Origin: Planococcus sp. SK3692
GTDB taxonomy: Bacteria; Bacillota; Bacilli; Bacillales_A; Planococcaceae
Length of the DNA: 64,000 bases
Assembly: GCF_028890485.2 (NCBI RefSeq)
Contig: NZ_JARCHV010000001.1
Span: forward strand, 1,585,698 to 1,649,697
Direction: 5' to 3'
Under the pieces are notes generated by a model that was not told the origin of the DNA, searched no databases, and worked only from the letters and a program-made list of their open reading frames with translations. Numbering within the stretch: the stretch's first letter is position 1; each line of letters begins with the position of its first letter. Below are positions 51,372-61,065 of this stretch, in pieces. A program made the translations under genes and the position numbers.

Positions 51372-52043
51372 ATGGTTTTTTCAACAAGTAACATCAAAAA
51401 GAGCTTCACGACTGGTGAAGTCTCGGAGGAAATCTTAAAAGGCATCGACTTGTCACTGACGGAAGGTGAAATCACTGCACTCGTCGGCGCATCGGGCTCC
51501 GGAAAAAGCACGCTTTTGACGATCGCGGCGGGGCTTCAGTCCGCTTCTGGCGGCGAGATTCATTTTGACGGCGAGGAATTGACCGCCATGAACCAGGAAC
51601 AGATTCGTCAAATCCGTGCGGAATCGTTCGGCTTTGTATTTCAGTCGTCTCATCTCGTGCCATTCCTCACTGCCGAAGAGCAATTGCTGCTCATGCTCGA
51701 GACAGCCGGCTCCCCGCTTTCTAAAAAACAACGCCGCGAAGAAGCCGATAGAATACTCCATTCGGTCGGCATGGGCCACCGGAAAACCGCCTATCCCGCC
51801 TCACTGTCCGGAGGCGAAAAGCAGCGCATCGCCATCGCACGCGCCATTGTCCATCAGCCCAAGCTATTGTTTGCGGATGAACCGACGGCAAGTTTGGATT
51901 CCACCAAATCGCACGAAGTAATGGAATTGCTGCAGAGATTGACGAAAACACTGAACATCGCCACTTTGATGGTCACCCACGAAGAAGATATGCTCGCCTA
52001 CGCGGACCGTATCATCACCATGAAAGACGGCCGTTTGGCATAA
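51372..52043 (+). CDS. hrtA: Heme efflux ABC ATPase HrtA
   Basis: A 223-residue ABC ATPase: Walker A GASGSGKSTLL, signature LSGGEKQRIAIARA, Walker B LLFADEPTASLD. The Q-loop region FQSSHLVPFL is typical of HrtA. It follows hrtB by 2 nt. Confidence 0.9.
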   Translation: MVFSTSNIKKSFTTGEVSEEILKGIDLSLTEGEITALVGASGSGKSTLLTIAAGLQSASGGEIHFDGEELTAMNQEQIRQIRAESFGFVFQSSHLVPFLTAEEQLLLMLETAGSPLSKKQRREEADRILHSVGMGHRKTAYPASLSGGEKQRIAIARAIVHQPKLLFADEPTASLDSTKSHEVMELLQRLTKTLNIATLMVTHEEDMLAYADRIITMKDGRLA

Positions 52044-52073
52044 AAAAGAGACGGCCGCGGCCGTCTCTTTTTC
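52043..52073 (+). terminator. Terminator after hrtA
   Basis: GAGACGGCC and GGCCGTCTC arms followed by TTTTT; also serves vmlR on the other strand. Confidence 0.92.
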
Positions 52074-52084
52074 GTTATCGCGCT

Positions 52085-53725
52085 CTACTCCAGTTCCTTC
52101 AATTGCTTCGTCAATTCCATAAAGCGCCGGTCGAGTTCTGCATAGCCCTTGTCTTTCGGCTGCATAAAGCTCAGTTTGCCAAGTACGGCCTGGCGCTCCG
52201 TCTCGAGTTTCAGCCGGAGTTCGCCGGTGCTGCCAAGCAATTCTTTTTGAGGCGCTTCCCCAAGCTGTTTGCGGATCATTCCGTCTTCAAACACCAATTT
52301 GCCATCCGTCGCCTTATCGAGCAAATAGCGGTCATGCGACACGACGAGAAGCGTGCCTCGGTAGTCCGCCAAGGTGGCTTCCAATTGTTCGCGCGATGGC
52401 AAATCCAAATGATTGGTCGGCTCATCAAGCAATAAGGCGTCTTTATCCTCCAAAATGAATTTCATTAATTTACATTTGACCCGCTCGCCCATGCTCATCT
52501 CCCGGATTGGCTCCAGCCATTGCTCTTTGCGGAATCCTAAATGCTTCAATAGATTCTGTACACGCCCCCGCTCTTTGAACGTGAACTGTTCAAATAATTC
52601 CGCAGGCGTCCGGTCAAGCGGCAAATCAAAGACGTCTTGCGTCAAATAACCGACAGAAGCGGATGGCGATAGCCACAGCTCCCCATCGCTCACCGGCTCT
52701 TCGCCCGCAAGCATCTTCAAAAACGTCGTCTTGCCGCTGCCATTTGCGCCGACGACTGCGATTTTTTCCCCGTGCTGGACCGTAAACGAAGCATTTGTGA
52801 ATAACGGGATGTCGCCAAACGATTTCCCAAGCTTCTTCACTTCCAAAAAGCGTTTGCCAGCTTTCGGATTGGCGCGGAAGGCAAAGTCCACCTCGTATTC
52901 CGGTTCGACAGCGTCGACCGCCGCGTTCGCCAATTCTTTCTCCAGGCGTTTTTGCTTTGATTTGACTTGCGCGTCCATGCTTTTCGCTTTGACGCGGTAG
53001 TATTCCTTATAGCCTTCCTGTTTCGTAGAATTGGCATGCGCCGATTCAGACCACGAGGAAAGCTGCTTCATCTGGGTTTCGATCCGTGCTATGTGTTTTT
53101 GTTGTGTCTCATAAGCGTGCTGTTGGCTTTTGCGCTTGCGTTCGCGGAATTCCATATAATCGCTGTAATTGCCGTTATGGCTGTAGACTGTCCCGTTTTC
53201 GATTGACCAGATTTTCGTTGCGATGTGATCGAGGAAATAACGGTCGTGCGAGACGATGGCGATGGCACCCGGATAAGCGTTTAATTCACGCAGCAGATGC
53301 GCTGTGCCTTGTGCGTCCAAATGATTGGTCGGCTCATCCAATAACAAGAGATCCGCTGGCTGTGCCAAGCCTTTCGCGAGCCGCGCTTTCAGTTTTTCGC
53401 CTCCGCTCAATTGGGCAAAATCGCGGAGCGGGACTTGCCATCTGTTCAATAGCGTTTGTTCTGCTTTCGTCACGTCTTCAAAAGCGTAATCCAGCAGTTC
53501 CTGTTCGACTGCCCGCACGCTCATGCCCGGTGCACCTTGAATGAGCTGACCACTGGCCGGTTCGATGTCACCAGCGATCAGCCGCAACAGCGTCGTTTTT
53601 CCGGCGCCGTTCTTCCCGATGATGCCAATGCGGTCGCCGCTCGTGATATTCGCCGTCACGTTCTCGAATAGCGCTTGTTGTTCGATTTCCACGGATACGT
53701 TCAGTAATTTCATTAGTTCTGTCAT
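52085..53725 (-). CDS. vmlR: VmlR-type ABC-F ribosomal protection protein
   Basis: A 546-residue protein with two ABC domains (Walker A GKNGAGKTTLL and GANGSGKTTFL; signatures LSGGEKLKARLAKGL and MSMGERVKCKLMKF) joined by a long linker (SWSESAHANSTKQEGYKEYY), and no membrane segments. It follows B. subtilis VmlR through its whole length. VmlR frees ribosomes from virginiamycin M, lincosamides and pleuromutilins. The ATG has GGGGTGG 6 nt upstream. Confidence 0.9.
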   Translation of the reverse strand: MTELMKLLNVSVEIEQQALFENVTANITSGDRIGIIGKNGAGKTTLLRLIAGDIEPASGQLIQGAPGMSVRAVEQELLDYAFEDVTKAEQTLLNRWQVPLRDFAQLSGGEKLKARLAKGLAQPADLLLLDEPTNHLDAQGTAHLLRELNAYPGAIAIVSHDRYFLDHIATKIWSIENGTVYSHNGNYSDYMEFRERKRKSQQHAYETQQKHIARIETQMKQLSSWSESAHANSTKQEGYKEYYRVKAKSMDAQVKSKQKRLEKELANAAVDAVEPEYEVDFAFRANPKAGKRFLEVKKLGKSFGDIPLFTNASFTVQHGEKIAVVGANGSGKTTFLKMLAGEEPVSDGELWLSPSASVGYLTQDVFDLPLDRTPAELFEQFTFKERGRVQNLLKHLGFRKEQWLEPIREMSMGERVKCKLMKFILEDKDALLLDEPTNHLDLPSREQLEATLADYRGTLLVVSHDRYLLDKATDGKLVFEDGMIRKQLGEAPQKELLGSTGELRLKLETERQAVLGKLSFMQPKDKGYAELDRRFMELTKQLKELE

Positions 53726-53761
53726 GCAGAACCACCCCTTCTCGTTTTGACAGGGAGAATT

Positions 53762-53864
53762 AAAAAAATCCTCCCAAATCTAAATTTGGAAGGATTAGCC
53801 AGTACATTTTGGATACGCCGAATAAACAGCGACACCTTATGGATGAAATGGGCAGACTAATCCT
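53762..53864 (-). promoter_or_regulatory. Transcription attenuator in the vmlR leader
   Basis: On the minus strand AATCCTTCCAAAT and ATTTGGGAGGATT form a strong terminator followed by seven T. The 8-nt stretch CTAATCCT that begins it is exactly complementary to AGGATTAG about 60 nt upstream (53857-53864), so an antiterminator can replace it. This matches drug-induced attenuation known for ABC-F genes. Confidence 0.82.
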
Positions 53865-53913
53865 ATGTTTTCGTCTTCGAAAAATAACTATTTCAAATGA
53901 CTAAAAATATAGG

Positions 53914-53949
53914 TTAGTTGCGCATTGTCCACCCATCAACTCGTTTCAT
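53914..53949 (-). CDS. Possible vmlR leader peptide (11 codons)
   Basis: A short frame, MKRVDGWTMRN, lies upstream of the antiterminator arm in the vmlR leader. A ribosome stalled on it by antibiotic could favour antitermination. Its ribosome site is weak, so translation is not certain. Confidence 0.4.
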   Translation of the reverse strand: MKRVDGWTMRN

Positions 53950-54008
53950 TTCAGAATTGAGTTGATTTTATCATGCGAAAACTTTGCTTGCAACCGGAGC
54001 AGCCGGAA

Positions 54009-54770
54009 TTACGCAACGCTTTGTTCGCGCTTTTTCTTGATGCTGACAAGTGCGCCGACTGCCACGATGGCAAGAAGAACGCCCCAGAAGATCAATTTCC
54101 ATTCTGTCGAGTGAGCGAAATCGTACGGCAAGATGCCGACGCCTTCGTGCCCGAGCGTCAACACGGTCAATTTCACGCCGACCCAGCCGACGATGACGAA
54201 AGCTGTCGTTTCAAGCTGCGGATAGTTCGCCAACAGTTTGACGAATTTATGCGCCGCAAAACGCATGATGACGAGTCCGACCAAACCACCCATCAGCATG
54301 ACAGCGAACTGGCCACCGTTGATGCCGCCGATTTCCATGGAACCAAGATGCGGCAACGTGATGGCAAGCGCCACCGCTGCAAGCATCGAGTCGACTGCGA
54401 ACGCGATGTCCGCCAGTTCTACTTTCAATACCGTCATCCAGAAGCCAGAACCTTTTGTCGCTTCCGGCTCGATGGTGTGTTCTTTGCCTTTTCGCTGATC
54501 GTAAATATGCTTAAACGCAATAAACAATAGATACGCTGCACCGAGTGCCTGGATCTGCCACACATCGACGAGCAAAGTAATCATGAATAAAGCCGCAAAA
54601 CGGAACACGAACGCTCCGAGTAACCCGTAGAACAATGCTTTTTTCTGTTGCGCTTTCGGCAAGTGCTTGACCATGACCGCCATGACGACGGCATTGTCCG
54701 CAGCAAGCAAACCTTCAAGTGCCACTAAGACGAGCAGCACCCATAAATACTCCAATAAAATTGCTTCCAA
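54009..54770 (-). CDS. TerC family membrane protein
   Basis: A 253-residue protein with seven to eight membrane segments and the TerC motifs LEGLLAADNAVVMAVMV and ELADIAFAVDSMLAAVAL, whose Asp residues probably bind metal. It resembles B. subtilis YkoY/YceF. TerC proteins are linked to manganese export or to metal loading of exported enzymes. The manganese riboswitch upstream supports a role in Mn homeostasis. GGAGG lies 9 nt before the ATG. Confidence 0.88.
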   Translation of the reverse strand: MEAILLEYLWVLLVLVALEGLLAADNAVVMAVMVKHLPKAQQKKALFYGLLGAFVFRFAALFMITLLVDVWQIQALGAAYLLFIAFKHIYDQRKGKEHTIEPEATKGSGFWMTVLKVELADIAFAVDSMLAAVALAITLPHLGSMEIGGINGGQFAVMLMGGLVGLVIMRFAAHKFVKLLANYPQLETTAFVIVGWVGVKLTVLTLGHEGVGILPYDFAHSTEWKLIFWGVLLAIVAVGALVSIKKKREQSVA

Positions 54771-54797
54771 CTGAAAAACCTCCTTAATTTTGACAAC

Positions 54798-54926
54798 AAA
54801 AAAGACCCCTGCCTATAGAAGGCAAAGGTCTTGCTAAGCAAAATGATTTTGCTATCACAACCGATGGATACGATCCATGTAATGACGACTGTGAAATAGG
54901 TTTCCCCATAGCTACTCCCCTTTGAC
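54798..54926 (-). ncRNA. yybP-ykoY manganese riboswitch of the TerC gene
   Basis: On the minus strand the class-defining blocks TCAAAGGGGAGTAGC (5' side of P1) and GCAAGACCTTTGCC (3' side) frame stems containing CACAGTCGTCA and ATGGATCGTATCCAT. The 3' strand of P1 can instead form a terminator (AAGACCTTTGCC with GGCAGGGGTCTT, then TTTTTT). Manganese should stabilise P1 and allow read-through. Confidence 0.92.
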
Positions 54927-55054
54927 GTGATGTCAAGGTCTATTGAGTTGTTAAAAAAAGTATAGCACAGAAAATGAAAAAAGCTACTACATAATATCGC
55001 CAAATTCTCTGCTGAATTTCCGAATAATTGCACACGGAATTTCTACTATCTGTC

Positions 55055-55327
55055 AGTATGTGTGGTATTATACTTCTTAATCATAAAAGGAGGGGAACCC
55101 ATTGGGAAGGGATTAGCGCATTTTGATCTTAAAATAGAGCATTTCATTTGTTTAGCCAGCTTCGTGGCAGGCTGCCGCAAATGCCAAGAGATCAAGGTTC
55201 ACAAACTCATTGCCTGATTGGTTTCTCTCTTCGGCAAACGGCAGCTTTCTGCTCTCGACTGGCAGCGTTCGAAACACTCAGCAGGCGATCCGGATTTTTT
55301 TACATCCCCGCCCGGCTGAATTATTTA
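55055..55327 (+). promoter_or_regulatory. Long structured leader of the first CorC-type gene, class not recognised
   Basis: An extended -10 (TGGTATTAT) near 55066 starts a leader of about 270 nt. It has AAAGGAGGGGA followed by a possible 4-codon frame (TTG GGA AGG GAT TAG). Next comes a nested fold: GATCT/AGATC outside GCATTT/AAATGC outside GCCA-GCTTCG-TGGC. Near its end, after CTGCT/AGCAG arms, there is a T run (GGATTTTTTTAC). It does not match the M-box, ydaO, NiCo or yybP consensus as I know them. Confidence 0.5.
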
Positions 55328-55359
55328 TGGAGGTGAATCCCTTTTTAGGGGAATCTTAC

Positions 55360-56682
<1,323 letters not shown>

Positions 56683-56716
56683 CTGGAGGTGAGCCCCCAA
56701 GTCTGGGGGATCCAAC

Positions 56717-57772
56717 TTGGATGGACAAATAATAATTAACTTATTGCTCGTAGCTTTAATGATTTTGGCGACTGCCTTTTTTGTAGGTGCCGAATTCGCC
56801 ATTTTGAAAGTACGGATGTCGCGAATCGATCAATTGATTTCGGAAGGCAATAAAAAAGCCGTGCGCGCCAAAGAAGTGGCAAACAAACTCGATTATTACC
56901 TGTCTGCCTGCCAACTGGGCATCACGATTACGGCATTGATACTTGGGGCGCTCGGGGAACCGACCGTTGAACGCCTTTTACACCCGCTGTTTGAGGAGTT
57001 CAATTTGTCTCCTGCCATCGCGACTATCTTGTCGTACGCCATTGCCCTTAGCATCGTGACCTTTTTGCACGTTGTTATCGGCGAACTGGCCCCGAAAACT
57101 TTGGCCATTCAATACGCAGAACGCATGACTTTATTGCTTGCCCCGCCGCTCTACTGGTTCGGGAAAATCATGAGCCCGTTTATCTGGCTATTGAACGGTT
57201 CGGCACGTTTGTTTTTGCGCTTGTTCAAAGTCGAACCGAGCGGCCATACGGAAGCCCATTCCGAAGAGGAATTAAAATTGATCATGGCTGAAAGTTATCA
57301 AAGCGGCGAGATCAACCAGACTGAGCTGACGTATTTAAAAAATATTTTCGATTTCGATGAGCGCATCGTCAAGCACATCATGATCCCGAAAGAGAAAATC
57401 GTCTCGGTCGAAAATTCCCTGACACGTGACCAACTCTTCGAAGTGCTCGATGGCCACGAATACACGCGCTATCCCGTGACAGAAGGTAAGGACCCCAACC
57501 GCCTGCTCGGCTTTATCAACACGAAAGAATTGCTGACGAGCATGGCAGCCGGCAGAACTCAAGCACCGGAAACGTTCTTGCACCCGATGCCAAGCTTCCC
57601 GGAAAACACGCCGATCCAAAAAGTGCTCGCCAGCATGCAGCAAAGCCGGACGCATATGGCCGTCATTACCGGAAAAGACGGACGCATCGCAGGCCTTGTG
57701 ACGATGGAAGACATTCTCGAAGAAATCGTCGGCGAAATCAGCGACGAATCGTTCGAAGCCGGAACGATTTAA
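56717..57772 (+). CDS. CorC/HlyC-type CNNM transporter lacking the C-terminal domain, copy 2
   Basis: A 351-residue paralogue of copy 1 (long identical runs such as EGNKKAVRAKEVA and LDYYLSACQLGIT). The CNNM membrane domain and the CBS pair are present, but the protein ends just after EDILEEIVGEISDES, so the CorC_HlyC domain is missing. The TTG start follows GGGGGATCC; a CCCCCA/TGGGGG hairpin lies in the 34-nt gap to copy 1. Confidence 0.85.
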   Translation: MDGQIIINLLLVALMILATAFFVGAEFAILKVRMSRIDQLISEGNKKAVRAKEVANKLDYYLSACQLGITITALILGALGEPTVERLLHPLFEEFNLSPAIATILSYAIALSIVTFLHVVIGELAPKTLAIQYAERMTLLLAPPLYWFGKIMSPFIWLLNGSARLFLRLFKVEPSGHTEAHSEEELKLIMAESYQSGEINQTELTYLKNIFDFDERIVKHIMIPKEKIVSVENSLTRDQLFEVLDGHEYTRYPVTEGKDPNRLLGFINTKELLTSMAAGRTQAPETFLHPMPSFPENTPIQKVLASMQQSRTHMAVITGKDGRIAGLVTMEDILEEIVGEISDESFEAGTI

Positions 57773-57782
57773 TTGATTCATA

Positions 57783-57817
57783 AGAAAGAAGAGCTGCCGC
57801 GGCAGCTCTTCTTTTTT
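57783..57817 (+). terminator. Terminator after CNNM copy 2
   Basis: AAGAAGAGCTGCC and GGCAGCTCTTCTT arms followed by TTTT. Confidence 0.92.
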
Positions 57818-57947
57818 CATTGCATATTATTGGTTTCCTGCAATTTTTCAGCTAAACTGGAGCTAATCAGCACCATCGTAACTCTCCGTTTTCGTTAGGC
57901 TTTTAGGTTCAATCGGCTCGACTACCGATGATCACAAGGGGGCTTCC

Positions 57948-58997
57948 ATGATGGGATGGGCACTTGGAGTATTGATTGCATTGATTTTCGCCAACGCCTT
58001 GTTTGCAGCGTCTGAGATCGCGTTGATTTCACTGAACGACTACAAGATTAAAAAGATGGCTGAGTCCGGCAATAAAAAAGCCCAGCTGATCGACGCTATG
58101 CTGTCGCAGCCGAGCCAGTTCCTCGCAACAATCCAGATCGGCATTACGCTCGCGGGCTTTATGGCGAGCGCTTTCGCTGCGGACAGCTTTGCCGATGAGT
58201 TATCGCTCTATGTCCAAGGGACGTCGCTTCCCGTCTCCCCCGGTATCGTGCAGATCACTTCCCTGATCTTCGTCACGTTACTGTTGTCCTACTTCACGCT
58301 CGTCTTCGGGGAATTGGTGCCAAAGCGGCTCGCCCTCCAAAAACCGCAGCCCATTGCAATGGCCATGATCTATCCGCTGCACGTGCTCGCGGTCCTCACC
58401 AGCCCATTCGTCACCATTCTCTCTTGGTCAACAAACGGAGTAATTCGCCTGTTTGGCATCGATCCCCATCAACCTGTGCCGGAAGAAACAGAAGAAGAAA
58501 TCCGGCTCATGCTCGAAGCCGGCAAGGAAAAAGGCACCATCGAAGACATGGAGCAATTCATCATCACGCGCGCTTTTGAATTCAACGACAAAGCTGTCGA
58601 AGACATCATGGTTCACCGGACAGACATCATCGCCATCTCTGCCGACGATTCGCTTGACGATATCGTACACCTCGCCACGCTGCACCCTTTTTCCAAATTC
58701 CCTGTCTATCAGGATGATAAAGACCATATGATCGGCAGTATCCACCTTAAGGATTTATTTCGCTATCGGGAAAAGCCGCCGAAGTCAGCCTTCGGTATCC
58801 GTCAAATCATGAGAGCGCCCCATTTTGTGTTTGAAAAGCGTGGAATCGACGAAGTGTTCCTGGAAATGCAGAAAAGCCATAACCATTTAGCTATCGTGCT
58901 CGATGAATACGGCGGTACGGCCGGACTCATCACTTTGGAAGATTTACTCGAAGAACTGGTCGGCGACATCCAAAGTGAAGACAAGCCTTCTATCTAA
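57948..58997 (+). CDS. CorC/HlyC-type CNNM transporter lacking the C-terminal domain, copy 3
   Basis: A 349-residue member, more distant than copies 1 and 2: CNNM membrane domain (FANALFAASEIALISLNDYK, then LVFGELVPKRLALQKPQ), two CBS domains (IMVHRTDIIAISADDSLDDI; GGTAGLITLEDLLEELVGDI), and no CorC_HlyC domain. It has its own ribosome site (AAGGGGGC) and lies behind a terminator, so it is expressed separately. Confidence 0.85.
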   Translation: MMGWALGVLIALIFANALFAASEIALISLNDYKIKKMAESGNKKAQLIDAMLSQPSQFLATIQIGITLAGFMASAFAADSFADELSLYVQGTSLPVSPGIVQITSLIFVTLLLSYFTLVFGELVPKRLALQKPQPIAMAMIYPLHVLAVLTSPFVTILSWSTNGVIRLFGIDPHQPVPEETEEEIRLMLEAGKEKGTIEDMEQFIITRAFEFNDKAVEDIMVHRTDIIAISADDSLDDIVHLATLHPFSKFPVYQDDKDHMIGSIHLKDLFRYREKPPKSAFGIRQIMRAPHFVFEKRGIDEVFLEMQKSHNHLAIVLDEYGGTAGLITLEDLLEELVGDIQSEDKPSI

Positions 58998-59005
58998 CTC
59001 ATGAC

Positions 59006-59764
59006 TCAAGCCGTTTTATGCCGTTTTCGCATCAACAGCCAGATGGCCGCAATGCCGATTAAGACGAAAATCCCTATGGCCACAGCGATATAGAACGGGT
59101 CTTCATTTACATCCTGTGGAATCCATTTTTCCACCAGCGGCCCCGCACTCATCAATGCCGCGACGATGATCGTAATCCAGGATTTCGTGTACAGCGCATA
59201 GGCGATAAACACGACAAGGCATACAGCGAGTATCATATAATTCTGTTCAGCCGTTGCCGTGAAGTAAGCCGCTGTATTCTCTGGAACCATCCATAAATAA
59301 AATGCCACCCAGAAGCCGATGACCAAAATGGAAACCGCCACCGCGATCACGCCGAGCTTTACCGGCTTGTCGTGATACTTCGGAAACACCTTGAAAACCA
59401 GGGAACTGTAGATGGCAAGGCTCAAGACGACCGGAATGATGCCCCAAAGCACTGTTTGCGATAACTTGAAATCCCCTGATAAAGCCGGGACATATGCTAA
59501 ATACGCGAGAATCACCAGCACCGTCGCCGGAATGAGGACCATCAATTCTTTCGCCGCAATCGGCAGCGACGCGCCAATGCTCTTCATATACTGTTTCGGG
59601 TCTTTCCCGACGATGCTCTCGACGCTTTTGCCATGTTTCTCCGACTCGATCAAATGGCTTTCCAGTTCATCGACCACTTCATTGATGTCTTCATCGCTTT
59701 TTCCCCGCTGTACCAAATACATGCGCAGTTCGATCAGGAATTGTTCAGATTTTGCAGATAGCAT
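59006..59764 (-). CDS. HAAS/DUF1129-like membrane protein paired with PadR
   Basis: A 252-residue protein. The first 80 residues form a soluble helical domain (FLIELRMYLVQRGKSDEDIN) of the kind found next to PadR regulators; about six membrane segments follow. The ATG at 59764 follows AAGGGAGGG and lies 1 nt from the PadR stop. Such pairs are thought to sense membrane or cell-surface state; the exact role is unknown. Confidence 0.75.
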   Translation of the reverse strand: MLSAKSEQFLIELRMYLVQRGKSDEDINEVVDELESHLIESEKHGKSVESIVGKDPKQYMKSIGASLPIAAKELMVLIPATVLVILAYLAYVPALSGDFKLSQTVLWGIIPVVLSLAIYSSLVFKVFPKYHDKPVKLGVIAVAVSILVIGFWVAFYLWMVPENTAAYFTATAEQNYMILAVCLVVFIAYALYTKSWITIIVAALMSAGPLVEKWIPQDVNEDPFYIAVAIGIFVLIGIAAIWLLMRKRHKTA

Positions 59765-59765
59765 A

Positions 59766-60104
59766 TCATTGCCCTCCCTTAGTGATGACCGCATCGACCG
59801 ATTGCTTCAAATCAGCCCAGCGCCCGAGAAATTGCTCCAGCTCCGTTTGTCCCGCTTCCGTTAATGAATAATATTTACGCTTCGGCCCAGCTGTCGATTT
59901 TCGCTGCACACTCGACACGAGCCCTTCTTTTTGCATTCGCAATAGCAGCGGATAGATGCTACCTTCGCTGAATGATTGAAACCCGTAACTCTGCAGCTTT
60001 TCCGCGAGTTCGTAGCCATAAATCTCGCCTTCTTCGATAATCGACAAGATGCAGCCATCTAAAATCCCTTTGAGCATTTGTGTAGAATCCGCCACTTTGC
60101 GCAT
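59766..60104 (-). CDS. PadR family transcription regulator
   Basis: A 112-residue winged-helix protein: MLKGILDGCILSIIEEGEIY, YGYELAEKLQSYGFQSFSEG, SIYPLLLRMQKEGLV and the PadR motif AGPKRKYYSLTEAGQTEL. It is probably a repressor. Two palindromes in its promoter are likely self-operators. I use the ATG at 60104, after AAAGGA. Confidence 0.9.
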   Translation of the reverse strand: MRKVADSTQMLKGILDGCILSIIEEGEIYGYELAEKLQSYGFQSFSEGSIYPLLLRMQKEGLVSSVQRKSTAGPKRKYYSLTEAGQTELEQFLGRWADLKQSVDAVITKGGQ

Positions 60105-60130
60105 CAGTCCTTTCTTTATCACTTCACTAC

Positions 60131-60185
60131 CTTGCAATGCAAGTGTTATAAAATCATCATAAACCATAAACTCTTGCATTACAAG
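60131..60185 (-). promoter_or_regulatory. Two palindromic operators upstream of padR
   Basis: CTTGCAATGCAAG (60131-60143) and CTTGCATTACAAG (60173-60185) are 13-bp near-palindromes 29 bp apart. The A/T-rich stretch between them probably holds the promoter, so a bound repressor would block it. Confidence 0.6.
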
Positions 60186-60210
60186 TTAGTGAATCAAATT
60201 TTTTCCATAG

Positions 60211-60241
60211 AAAAAAGCCAGCCTGCAGTCAGACCGGCCTT
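60211..60241 (-). terminator. Terminator after the GNAT gene
   Basis: On the minus strand an imperfect GCCGGTCTG/CAGGCTGGC hairpin is followed by TTTTTT. Confidence 0.7.
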
Positions 60242-60246
60242 GCGCT

Positions 60247-60669
60247 TTAATTTTCTAGTCGTTTTTGCAGGAAATACTGGCTGAAGCCTTTCGGGTGATC
60301 TTCAAGCATGCCGAACACTTCGTAGCCGTTTCGTTTGTAAAAGTCAGGCGCCTGGAAACTGAACGTGTCGAGCGTGATCAAGCGGCCGCCGTGTTCTTTC
60401 GCAGCTTGCTCCATCTTCTCAAGCAGTAGCTTCCCTTGTCCTTGCCCTCTCAAGCGTTCGTCTACCCACAAAAAGTCGACATGCAAATGCTGCCAGAATG
60501 TGGTGGCGGTAATGCCGCCCCGTATCGCCCCGTCATCGTCTTTCAGCACAACGTTTAGATGCTCGACCGGCGTCTTCACCTCGTCCGGCAAGTTTTTCAT
60601 ATTGTATTCAATCAATTTGTTTCGGATAAATTCACTATCTTGTCGATTCGATCCAGCTATCGCTTTCAT
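60247..60669 (-). CDS. GNAT family N-acetyltransferase
   Basis: A 140-residue GNAT protein with the acetyl-CoA motif ERLRGQGQGKLLLEKME and a C-terminal DFYKRNGYEVFG. Substrate unknown. It overlaps the VOC gene by 4 nt. Confidence 0.85.
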   Translation of the reverse strand: MKAIAGSNRQDSEFIRNKLIEYNMKNLPDEVKTPVEHLNVVLKDDDGAIRGGITATTFWQHLHVDFLWVDERLRGQGQGKLLLEKMEQAAKEHGGRLITLDTFSFQAPDFYKRNGYEVFGMLEDHPKGFSQYFLQKRLEN

Positions 60670-61046
60670 TGGCTTTCTCCCGCTCCTTCATGTTGGATCA
60701 TTTCCACCCGGTTGCCGAACGGGTCGCGAAACTCAAAACGAGCAAATCCCGGAATCGGCACCGCCTCCAGAATTTCAACACTGTTCGTTTCCAGCCGCTC
60801 ACGCCAATATTGGATATCTTCCACTTGATACGCAAGATGCGCTTTTGTCGCCAAACGGTCAAAGCCGTCTTCAGTCCCGACATGCACTTCCTGTTGTCCG
60901 GCTGAGAGCCAAAAGCCGCCGCGCCCTTTCAAGACATCCGGCTTATCGATTTCTGATAAGCCCAATACTTCACAGTAAAATGCCTTTCCTTCCGCTTCTG
61001 TCCCTTTTGGTATGGTGATTTGTGCGTGATGCAATCCGATGATCAT
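60666..61046 (-). CDS. VOC (glyoxalase/dioxygenase) superfamily protein
   Basis: A 126-residue protein with two beta-alpha-beta-beta-beta units (HHAQITIPKGTEAEGKAFYC; FEFRDPFGNRVEMIQH). The His and Glu ligands of the VOC metal site are visible. Substrate unknown. Confidence 0.85.
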   Translation of the reverse strand: MIIGLHHAQITIPKGTEAEGKAFYCEVLGLSEIDKPDVLKGRGGFWLSAGQQEVHVGTEDGFDRLATKAHLAYQVEDIQYWRERLETNSVEILEAVPIPGFARFEFRDPFGNRVEMIQHEGAGESQ

Positions 61047-61065
61047 ATCGCAGCCCCCTGTTTCA

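Noticed and set aside
48660-52043. A bacitracin-type BceRS-BceAB system
   Set aside because: The kinase has a long extracytoplasmic sensor matching HssS, and the permease is the short HrtB type rather than the long BceB type.
55055-55327. M-box magnesium riboswitch before the CorC-type genes
   Set aside because: A few words resemble the M-box (GCTGCCGCAAATG), but the defining GUUAGGUGAGGCUCC block and overall order are absent.
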